Below are positions 1 through 11,700 of a stretch of 64,000 nucleotides of DNA, in pieces. Numbering within the stretch: position 1 is the stretch's first letter; each line of letters begins with the position of its first letter. The stretch is from Haberlea rhodopensis (lineage: Eukaryota; Streptophyta; Magnoliopsida; Lamiales; Gesneriaceae), in the NCBI GenBank assembly GCA_907163345.1, contig CAJQUN010000036.1, positions 2,480,001-2,544,000 of the forward strand. The letters are read 5' to 3'. The notes below the pieces were generated by a model that ran no database searches, had not been told where the DNA came from, and saw nothing but the letters and a program-made list of their open reading frames with translations. Position numbers and translations under genes: made by a program.

Positions 1-2030
1 CATAATTTGTGAAGAATTTTTTATAGAGCATGAAAAACTTCGAAGCTAATCAATTAAAGATATGAACAAGTGGGAATGGAAAGCCATGTAATTGGCTAAC
101 GAGGCTTGTCTCAGCGATCCCACTTTGGGATCAAAATGGCTCACGTTTAAGTCTGTAAATACTCTTTAAAATACAAACTTCCCCTTATGATAAAAAAAAA
201 ACATTTATTTTATTAGAAATTCAGAGTAAAGATGGATTATATAGATGGATGTACCCAATAACTTATGGATACTATAATTTCAGTCACAAGCTAATATCGA
301 AAACTATCTTGAAGATCACCAATTCTAGAGTACATTTAAGCAAGATTTAGGTCCATAATCACCAACTCTAGATGCATGAGAGAACTTTGGAACTAGAGCT
401 ATTACCTAATGATTCACTTGCTATTATAAAGAACCAGAAAAAAATTCGAAGACTGCTCTATAAACTCCTCCACAACAATACTCCTAGATTTTTTTTTTTA
501 AGAAGTGCACATTAAAATTCCAATAGAGTGGAATTTTCCATCTCTTTTATTTTTGAAATACAATTGAAAATATAGACGCAAGATCCTTTGTTTTAAAACG
601 TATTGTAAAAAAAAAACATTTAGTTTTGATAATTTAGGGAGTTCTACTCTTAATTTTCTCACACGTGTTTTGTTCCTTTTTGAAAAATATGAGGGGCCGA
701 AAACATTTTCGCAGTTTCAATCGCTCGTAATTGAGAGTAGTCAGGCATAAGAAATTCTTACATGCACCTAGTTTGGACCACACATATGCATCAATGCAAG
801 GAAAATGAACTCAACCAGACATATCAACAAAGGTTAATCAAACAATATATGTTGGTCCATATGTGGGGTCCATAACCAGTCCATACAAGAATGTTCCATC
901 AAACACTTTTATAGATGACTAAATCATTTTTTAATAAGAGTTATAAAATGTATTCGGTAAAGGTTTGAAATCCCATACTACAGGTTTTTTTTCCCCACAC
1001 AAAAGGGGTTTAGAACTTTTAGTGTCCATTTTGCTAGGCAAATATAGCACATTACATACGTGCATTCTCTTATGTCAATACTTGAATATTAATGTCATGC
1101 AGCCAAAGTAACCAATCTTTTGCTCTAATCATTTTACCCATGTCTTAGGAAAAAATAACTCTTTATGTTAGATTAAAACATCTGAGTTTCTCTAGTGGTA
1201 CCAACTTTAACTTTAGTAAAACGTCAAATGTTAAACGACTAATCCTAAAATTTATATCAAATCCAAGATCACGCATTTAATACTTATAAGTTGCAAGTTG
1301 ATGCCATTAAAAATATGAGTTATATTGTTACTATTAATTATAATTTTTAATAAAATCCACCTTATGAATAGTGCCCCATAGAGTATCCAAGAAATAATCG
1401 CTAAAGTGCATAAGCATATGGTCATTAAGTGACAGTGACTCTCCTACGAAGCCACACAAATTTCACTAATATGCTAATATCCATAAAGAACAAAATTATT
1501 GGGGCATCATACAAAATCAACCTCAAATTCCCATCAATCACCAACTATTTGACAAGCACAAAGGGTATTTAAAAATTAATACTATCGAATAAATCTCATT
1601 GGATTCTTTTCAATCTCATAGACGGTCATTTGCAAGAACAATTCTTGCAAATGATTGCCTAAACGGATGCTAGTTTATAAATTGATACCGTTTCGTCATT
1701 TAGTTATTAATAATTTAATAATAACAACACAAATATCTTATTAGACTAGACTAGACTAGATTAAGCTTTTGGTAGAATTGATAAGGGCATGTGTTACTCA
1801 ACTCACACTAAATATTCTATAATTAATCACACTATATAAATATATATCAATTTTTTATCACTCGTTTTACACATCAATATCATTTGATTATCTCGTCACG
1901 TATCTAACAACACCTTATGACTCTTTGATTGAAGCTCGCGTGTGCATCCCTTGCTCTAAGAGAGAACTTCATTCTTGAGCAGACGTACAAGTTTCAAAAT
2001 CCATCTATCACGTACCCCAACTTATCATTC
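1..2030. other. AT-rich intergenic sequence downstream of TH2
   Basis: No ORF, RNA gene or repeat end is recognisable here. The sequence is AT-rich with scattered homopolymers and a short (GACTA)n-like run near 1744-1762. It probably holds the TH2 terminator region at its right end, which cannot be positioned. Confidence 0.5.
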
Positions 2031-2346
2031 ACTGTTTAAACCAAAACAGTAAAATCATACAAGGGGTTACAATACACTTCAAAGTTAACAGAAAATGGAA
2101 CTTGCACCCAAAAGTATTGCATTTATATTTCTGTGCAGAACTCCCAGTAGTAAACAACGAAGGGTACAAAAGAACAGATTGCTTAATAGAAGATTCGGTA
2201 GAAAAACGAAGGGAACAACACTGAACCATGGCGCGCAGCAAAAATAGCCACCAATCTTGTATATGAATATCCTAGTATATTAACATCTACGCAAATCGTA
2301 TCACGGAATTATCAAGAATGTGATGGTAGCATAACAGCAAAAGCTT

Positions 2347-2759
2347 TTACGAACCCAGAACAAAAGCACAAATCTCTGCCCAGCCAGATACTGTGTACAG
2401 AACTCCCGATAAACCCTCCCATTTAGATAAGCTTTCCTCAACACGCTGTTTCTGCTTCTGAATCACGCCTGGAAATAAAGGAACAAAAGAAACGCCAAAG
2501 TGAGTTCCCACTCTTCTCAGACTTGAACTCGAGCCTATCACAATACCAATGTCGGCCTCAAGCAAGCATAGCAAGTCACCCACTGAATCTCCAATATATA
2601 CCGTCAGATACTTTTTATCTTTGCTGCATTTCCACAAAATATCAGTAAAAGCTTGAACCTTGTCAATGGGAGACTCAACCTTCTTAACAATTTCGCCAGT
2701 GGACAGAGAGTTTTCATAGACGAACTCATTGGCATGTATATGTACAGCCTCTAAACCAC
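2347..2759 (-). CDS. TH2: TH2 exon 6 (HAD motif IV and C-terminus)
   Basis: The acceptor CAAGCAG|GTGGTT completes the Gly codon begun by exon 5, giving S-S-G-G-L-E-A-V. It contains VHIHANEF and the acidic motif YIGDSVGDLLCLLEAD (GDSVGD at residues 532-537), SSSLRRVG, and the conserved tail GLSGVLYTVSGWAEI. The stop codon is at 2347-2349. The sequence from about 2030 to 2346 is probable 3' UTR. Confidence 0.92.
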
Positions 2760-5700
2760 CTGCTTGAAATGAAACAAAATTCAGCATATTAAGATACTGC
2801 ATGTGGCATTCCAATCCTAAGCTTCAATAACTAACAACAAGATAGACAAAAAAAGTAAAACGAAAGACAATTCCCACAAATTACTCATAATATTAGTTTT
2901 TTCAGTGAAACACGGCAATTCCAAAAAGAAAAAAAAAAGAATTTTAAAAAAAGGTATCTTAAGGCAGTAAAAGGTATCAAAACTCCTAAAACAATTTAAG
3001 CTTTCATGTGTCGCAACACAATGCCTGAGACAAAATGAATTATCAAGAAAAGTGTTGAAGATTAGAATAAATAATTGAAGATTAGATTAAACTTTATCTT
3101 GTAATCTTTAGAGATTAGATTAGATTTATTTTGTATTTCAAGCTTAATAGATAAGGAAGATGATAGGGTAGACTCTCTATATATTTGTAAATGTCGAGAC
3201 CTTTAATTGATTGAATGAGAATGATGCTCTTCTCATACGGCTTAATAGCCTAAAACTACATGGTATGAGAGCCAGGTTATAGGTTTCTTCCTTAACCCCA
3301 TCATTCATTGATTCAGTTGATCGATTCCTCTGCCTTTTCTTCTCTCTCGCCACTTTATGGGTTTCTAATCACCCCTCGCGATTGTCGCTGCTTATATCGC
3401 TTCTGCTTTAAAACATAATTCCCAAAGCTCGTATAGTCTATGACCAAATACGACATGACTTCGTCATCTAAACCTGATGCAACCATGCTTGCCGTCGCAC
3501 AAATTGCTGCGGAATCCTCTGCCCCAATCACTTGACACAAATTAAATGGCCACAATTTCCTCCAATGGTCTCAATATGTAAGGATGTTCATCTGTGGTAA
3601 GGGGAAGGAGGATCTACTGTCCGACGAATCCACTTGCCCAGACGTTGCTGACACTAAATTCTGCACATGGAATTCCGAGAATAACATGGTTATGTATTGG
3701 CTTATTTCCACCATATTGCCGGAAATTGGCGTAAATGGCATATGGGAAGCAGCGCACGATACTAACTCCTCTCGGGATAATTCGCCTAAACTATTTGTTG
3801 TTGAATGCATTCTTCAAGATCTTCGTGAAGGGGAATCCACTGTTACTGATTACTTCACGTCTCTCACGCGTTTATGGCAACAATTGGACTTGTTTGAAGT
3901 CCACGAATGGAGATGCCCGGATGATAACAAACGATTTCGTGCAATTGTTGAACATAAACGAATGTTTAAATTTTTATCGGGCCTCAATCCCTCTCTTGAT
4001 GAAGTTCGCGGCAGAATTTTGGGCACACCAAGTCATTGACGCCCTGTGTTCTCCTAAGTTTGGCACGAAAAGAGTAGCCGGAAAGTTATGCTAGGCCTGC
4101 CTCCGTCAATTCATACCGGTGAAGGATCTGCACCCAAATCATCTTATGCCCCAGTCCTTGATTCAAACTCCTTAAATCAGCCCCATTCCTTCACTTCTCG
4201 ATCAAATAAAAGCCGTGACCGATTCAAAAAGCCAACTCATAACATTGAAACTTGTTAGAAAATTCATGGCAAGCCAGCCGATTGGAAGCCTGCCTGAGAA
4301 TGACGGGCTTATACTGCAGCCAGTGACACATCTTCTCCAATTGAATCACCTTCTTTCACCAAAGCCCAACGGATGCGCTGCAGAAACTACTTCTCCAGAA
4401 TAGTACGTTGCCGCCTCCTTCCCTTGTGGATTTGGTAATGTGGCTCATCAAGGTAATTTTTCTACTGCTTTGCTCTCACAGCAAGCTTTGTCCACTTCAT
4501 GGATTGTTGACTCAGGAGCATCTGACCACATGGCCGGAAATTTGGGTTTATCCCACTTCATGGATTTTTTACTCATGCTCCAGCGTTGCTGGTTATGGAT
4601 CAGTGTGCTTAACAAAGGATATTACGCTACATTCTGTTTTATTCATACCTGATCTAAATTGCAACTTGATATCAGTGAGTAAGCTCGCTAAAGACTCCAC
4701 GTGTTGGGCAAAATTCTTTCATGGTTCTTGTGTTTTCCAGGATTTGGCTTTCAGGAGGATTTTAACCATGTGTTCCAGGATTTGGCATCCGGAAGGACGA
4801 TTGGCAGTGCTAAGCTCTGTTCCGGGTTGTACCTCCTACAAGAGACAACTTCGAAGAGGCGTCCCTCAGTTAGCTCTTCTCCCACTTTATCTTATTCAAT
4901 TTCTTCATTGGATACCAATAAAGATAGTGAAATTCTTCTGTGGCATCAAATTTGTATCTTGCAAAACTGTTTGTCTTTATTTATTAATAAAGTTCTTACT
5001 TCTCTTCGGTGTGATGTTTGCCAACTGCCTAAGCATATGAACCACATTTTCACCACATCGGTACAAACCTTATGCACCTTTATCCCTCGTACACAGCGAC
5101 ATCTAGGGCCCCTCTAATGTCAAAAATGTTAGTGGCACTCGTTGATTTATCTTGTTTGTGGATGATCATACATGTTTGTCATGGATTTTTCTCATGAAAG
5201 ATAAAACTGGAACATACCGAATTTTCAAGCAATTTCATACCATGATCCAAACCCAATTCTCTAGAAAGATTCAAATTCTGCGCACGGACCGAGCTCGTGA
5301 TTACTTCAATTCCGTTTTGGGGGGATATCCACATATTATTCACCAGAGCTCGTGTGTTGATACCCCACAACAAAATGGAATCTCCGAACGGAAAACCGTC
5401 ATCTCCTCGAGGTTGGTCGTTCTCTTCTTTTCCAGTCAAATGTTCCAAGTTGTCACTGGGGAGATGCCATCCTCACAGCCACATACCTCATCAATAGGAT
5501 GCCATCTCAAACCCTCAAATTGAGAACACATATTCAAGCAATCCTAGACATTTCCCAGACATACACCTACTCCACAATATCCCTCTCAAAGTCTTTGGTT
5601 GCTCAGCCTTTGTCCACATCCATCGTGGAAAACTTGAACCACGGGCTACCAAGTGCATCTTCCTTGGCTATTCACCCAACCAAAAGAGATACAAGTGTTA

Positions 5701-8700
5701 TTCCCCGCTCACAAAGAGGTTTTACACATCCACGGATGTCACAATCTACCCCAAATCTTCGCTTCAGGGGGAAACTCCTAGCAGTATAGAAGCTCTGAAT
5801 CATCCTTCATTCATGCCACTAATCGAACAATGATCCACCCACATTGATCCCAAACCACAACTTACTCAACCTCCCGAACCACAATCTGATCCATGTCCAA
5901 AGCCATATACTTGCAGGTACCCTGAAAATCCGAGTCACCCTCTTCAAGTATTCTCTCGCAAGGAACAGCCCTCGGTACAAGCACAACCTGCCCAAGACAT
6001 TTTTCCGCTGTCAGATTCAGGTAACACTGAACATGATTCTGCTGATATTGATCACAATTATGTGGAAAATGGACATGATAATGTTGATGAAAGACCAATT
6101 GCTTTACGGAAAGGAGTGAGAACATGTACTCAACACCCTATATGCAAATTTGTCTCACTTGACCGTTTCTCTCCTGCATATCGTGCTTTTGTTTCACTGT
6201 TAGACCAGGTTCAGGTTCCAACGACTATCCACGAAGCTCTCACTGATCCACAGCGGAAAGTGCCTGCTTGTGATGAAATAAAAGCTCTTGAAACGAACAG
6301 CACATGGCAGATCACTGATCTCCCACCAGGAAAGAAGATAGTTGGATGCAAATGGCTCTTCACTTTTAAATATAAGTCTGATGGGAGCATAGAGAGGTTC
6401 AAAGCTCGACTTGCGCCAAGGGATACACACAATCATATGGTATTGACTACCAAGAAACATTTGCACCAGTGGCCAGACTCAATACGGTTCAAGTTCTATT
6501 ATCAGTTGCTGCCAATTTAGATTGGCCTCTACGATGTGAAAAATTCATTCCTTAATGGAGATCTTAAGGAGGAGGTGTATATGGATACATGGACATTCCA
6601 CCAGTTTCCGAATCAAAAGAAACCCTTAGAAAGTGTGTAGATTGAAGAAATCCCTTTACGGCCTCAAACAATCACCTATGGCCTGGTTCTGTTGATTCAC
6701 CAATGTGTTTCTGATCACGCCTTGTTTGTAAAACACTCTGAAAGGGAAAGGTCACAGTCCTTATTGTGTATGTAGATGATATTGTTCTGACAGGAAATTG
6801 GGAAGAAGAAATCAGCCTTGTGAAGACTCTACTTTCAAAGGAATTTGAAATGAAGGACCTTGGACATCTAAGGTATTTCTTGGGAATGGAAGTAGCAAGA
6901 TCATCTCTTGGCAAATCAATTTCACAAAGAATGTACGTGTTAGATCTTCTAAAGGAAAGCGGCATGTTGGGATGCAAGCCAGTTGACACTCCAATGGATC
7001 CAAACATCAAGATAAGTATAAAGATAGATAGTCCAACAGTCAACAAAGGGAGAGATCAAGCACTTGTTGACAAACTCATATATCTCTCACATACACGACC
7101 TGATCTAGGATTTGTGGTAAGTGTCATTAGTCAGTTCATGAATAATCCAACAAAATAACATACGGATGCTGCATATCGAGTATCAAGGTACTTAAAACAG
7201 ATCCCTCGGAAAGGATTACTCTTCAAGAAAACACCAACACAGGAGTCAAAGTTTACATTGACGATGATTGCGCTGGGTCCCCTAAAGATAGACATTCCAC
7301 TTCTGGGTATTGTACATTTGTATGGGAAAATCTAGTGACATGGAGGAGCAACAAGCAATCAGTTGTGGCTCGCAGTAGTGCTGAAGCCGAATTCCTCGGC
7401 ACATGCACTTTTACTCGTAACCAAGGCATGCGCTTTAACGGGCCTTTGCTAAACGCTGAGAGTATAAGCGGCTGTTGGTATCTACGTGATTAAAGTTTAG
7501 TTGGACCATTATATTTATATTTGAGCTTATTAAAAATAGCTCAAACTGGGTTTATTTGTTACGTACATTACATTTTGTTAGCCAAGCTAGAGGAGGAGAA
7601 TGATGAATGCTATAAATTTGATGAAAATACAGATGATGAAGATGACACTAATCTTAAATTTAAAGATATGAATGATGAATAGATTAGTTTTTCATTTTGA
7701 AATTTTGGGTAGTTTAATGCGTAAGAATTTTTCAATGTTGAACGATATTTTTGCATTATTTAATTTTGTTATAATTTGATGCTTACTTTATTATTTAATT
7801 TTGTTATATTTAATTTTGTTTATTTATAACTGGTAAAATACATGGACATTTTGATATATTAAGAATATATAAGTTAGGGCGCTTTACTTTAGTAAAGCGC
7901 GCGTTTCGCGTCGGCGCATAGCTATAGCCCCAGGACACCTTTGCGCTTCAGTGCGCTATGCGCCTTAATAACTATGGTACCAAACATATTGAAGTGGATC
8001 GACATTCCATAAGTGAGAAGATTGAAAAGGGATAATTAATCTCAAATATATTCTAACTCAATTAACTTTGAAGAACTAAGCCACAAACTGGGCATGATCA
8101 ACCTCTATGACCCAGTTTGAGGGGGAGCGTTGAAGATTAGAATAAATAATTGAAGATTAGATTAAACTTTATCTTGTAATCTTTAGAGATTAGATTAGAT
8201 TTATTTTGTATTTCAAGTTTAGTAGATAAGGAAGATGATAGGGTATGACTCTCTATATATTTGTAAATGTCGAGACCTTTAATTGATTAGATGAGAATGA
8301 TGATCTTCTTCATACTCCTTGATAGCCTAAAACTACAAAAAGGATGACCCTTGACATCATATAACCATATTTTTGGCGGGCAAGCCCATCATCCTCATTA
8401 TAGCTACACTTTCCATTACTTCCTTGCCTTCATCACCCCAACCACTAATTTAATTACAAGGGAATTCCCAGACAAATGATCCTTTAACGGGTAGTAGACA
8501 ACTACATCCAACAGCACTAAACCTTGGGCCCTAAAAATAAGACCGTCAAAATCTCCAGTTGAGCACAATCCACAAATGATTGAATAAAACGCTATACAAT
8601 CTTATTGTGGCAGTATTTACAGCCTTCAGTAGCTGCAGTCTCTCCATGTAAGCTTAAGCAATTAAGGACCACATGTTAACGCCTACTTTTTAACTCTAGC

Positions 8701-11700
8701 TAATCCCTAGCATGCTGACAAAGACAACTAGTTAACAACGTTGAAAATGAGCTGGATGTTAGAACGAGAGCACAACATCATTGAAAAGGTCAGTGAGGTT
8801 TCAATTAAAATTCACGTTCTTTCAATTAGATGATACTACTCCAATCATAATGAAGGCCCACTTGGTAAAGAAATTATCCTAAAGATGTGTATGGGCACAC
8901 CACATATACTCTTCGTTGTGTATACTTGTAAATCAATAATTATAATCACAACATATTTGAGCCATAAATCTTGAGTACAATAAATGGTCATAAATAAGTT
9001 CTCAATGCAAGTCACTTGTTCCACATTGTAAGAGACACCCATAACCCTTCAGCTTGGACAAGAAGTGATAGGATACAACGTGCTTAAATCTCTTCGACCA
9101 GCATACTCTTATCCCAACCACCACATACACTTTAATGTCTGGAACCTAATTTTTCCATCTGGTTTCATACTGCTCCCGGGATATTTTAACTTCAAATTAT
9201 TTAACCTTAGCAGGTGTAGAATTTATAGAATTTCACCACATCCTTGACATCTTCATTCAATAAAAATACATTGCTAGGATTTTTGGTGAATGATCTCCAT
9301 TTCATCAAAGACGTTTCATCCAAGAAAAGATATCTAGTCAGAGAAATTTAAATAACAAAAGCATAATAATTCATAGAAACCACAATATGACTAAATCAAA
9401 CTTCAGAATTTCGATGATTCAACTGTAATAATTGACAATATCGAATTAGCATTGACTCGTGCCTCATAAACTTGTGTGCATACATAAAATGTTCAGCATA
9501 ACATAATAGAAATTTGAAGATGGCATTGGTCTTACAGACAATGAAATGAGATGCTGCCACTAAAATATGGAAAGATACACATTTCCATGATAGTTTGATA
9601 AAGTAAAACTGCCACTCAAAAAAGAACATCAAAGTTTGCACACTGCATAGACAAAAATCCTAAAATTTTAAGATCTTAACATACGTATAGAAAACTGGAA
9701 GCTACAGGTATGACTTCTTTTAATTTGATGATTGAGGGTGAAATGCACTTGATTAATAATGGGAAACCAAGAACCAAAATATTAACATGGAATATGCAAT
9801 TATTTAGTCAGCATCACTGAAATGAGTTATTAGTTGGTTGAAACTCATTCAAATGCCACCAATCCAGCAGAAGAAAAAAAAAAAAAAAAGCACCTGAAGA
9901 AAAAGCAGACTTAATGAGATCATCACACCAGCAATAGGAAAGAACATGGACTTTTGTGTTCAAATTTTCATTACTAATAGCGGTCTGGAAGAAGCTGGTG
10001 CAACCATCTTGGAGAATCATGCGTTCTCCGGTTCGTTTTATGTCTTCAACATTGAGACCCTTGAGTACTCCAGCATCTATCACCCTCAAATTGGCTTTTT
10101 TCTCAAAATTTGAAAGGTTCCCAAGTCCTTTTCGCAGACCTTCATAATTGAATTTTTCCTCTGCAATAAGCCTTCCAAGCATTAGGGATCTCACTCGCAA
10201 CAATTTAGACGGCGATTCACATGAGTGTTAACATTGTCGTTTTTTTTTTAAAAAAATGAGTGTACCTTTGTCACGTTGCAAAATTTCTTCTATACATTGT
10301 TCATACTCTTCTGTATACTGCTTGGAAAGATCCGCCCACGTGCTCCTCAAATCAACTGGAGACATGGGGCCAAGCTGATTTTCTGATTTGTTGGGTTGAT
10401 TTGGAAATGATTTCTGGGCTGTAATAATTGCTATTTCAGCCAAAATGGCAGATGAATCGACAACAGAACATGTTAGATCAAAATCCGAAAATAACATGAG
10501 GCGATGTTCTGCGGGATTGTGCTCTCTGGCCAATGGAACAGCAATTTTCTGATTAAGTGGCTGAGCTAGAAAAAACTCTATTTCAAGTTTCATAGCTTGA
10601 AGATATAGTTTTTCAATGATGTCAAGCTCTTCCCCGGTTAAAGACACACTCAACTTCTCCAGCAAGTCCTCTGTCTGCAAAGCTGATGCCTGCATGTGTA
10701 GAAAAAAGAGCAGATCTATGAGTCAAACATACATTTTTTTTATGCTTTGATGGATAAAACATTACTTTGAAAATTATGAACTAAGCTGGGTTTATCATCA
10801 GCAATACAGACCTGAAATGCATTGGAGGAATAACTTTCGATCCATTTTTGGTATGGATGAGTGTCTTCAGTAGGATCAAGAAATGCCTGCAACTCCTTAC
10901 CCACAAACGCATAAAGACTCATACAAGGTGTCACAGCACCAAGAGTATAAGCTGCCAGTTTTGTTTTCTCAAAAGGAGTAGCTAGTTTACCAGGAACTTT
11001 TACTCCTCCAACCTTTCCTGCGGCTGTTGCCAGCAAAAAATCTGTATATTTAACAGTAGCAGCATTTGGCGTACTGTCTTTCGACAGGTCAACACCCCAC
11101 TCCTGCATAATCCAGTGTGAACGGCCATTAGAATGGAAACTCAACAGCAAGTAACATAATGAAATATAGCATTCAATGTCGCATCTCAAGATAGGAACTC
11201 ACCAAAAATCATTGTTAATCATTTACAGAGGTCTAAATATCAAGAAACCAATACACAATAGGAGCATCTACGCAAACAACAGTGAAAAGTATGAGTATCT
11301 ATATGAAATGTTTTTTAAAGAATTGGAAATGACAAAATAGTAATGAGTCAAGGTTAGGCAGGCCATAACTTCGTAAACTAGTGGACAGCAGCCATCCACT
11401 CCATAGTGCTTGGCTAAAACAAGAGAAGGTCTGCAAACTAATGAGTAGCAATCCACTCTCACAAACCTCATTTAAACTAGATGCTAACACATAAAAAAAA
11501 AAACAGCTTTAACAACAAGGTAGTGCTCCATCCGATCAGGATGCACAGACATTTGCATCTGATGAACAAGAGTCAGAAAACAAGGTTTCATGTTAATTTA
11601 AGGAATTCTTATAATATATCACCAAAAACCAAGAGCAAAAGACAGCCATCTGATGTTTCTTATTTTATTTTAAGTAAAGACTAACAAATATGATTTATTG

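Larger units (their letters stand above)
3053..8337 (+). mobile_element. Ty1/copia LTR retrotransposon in TH2 intron 5
   Basis: It is bounded by near-identical short LTRs (3053-3260 and 8128-8337) and a perfect 5-bp target duplication, AAAAG, at 3048-3052 and 8338-8342. A PBS follows the left LTR and a purine tract precedes the right one. The gag-protease-integrase-RT-RNase H order is that of copia. It lies antisense to TH2. Several frameshifts and stops make it non-autonomous now. Its RNase H is interrupted by a hAT-like remnant. The right LTR starts CGTTG instead of TGTTG, a single change at the terminal dinucleotide. Confidence 0.92.

Noticed and set aside
2029..2241. 70-codon ORF downstream of the TH2 stop
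   Set aside because: It lies in the probable 3' UTR and has no motif.
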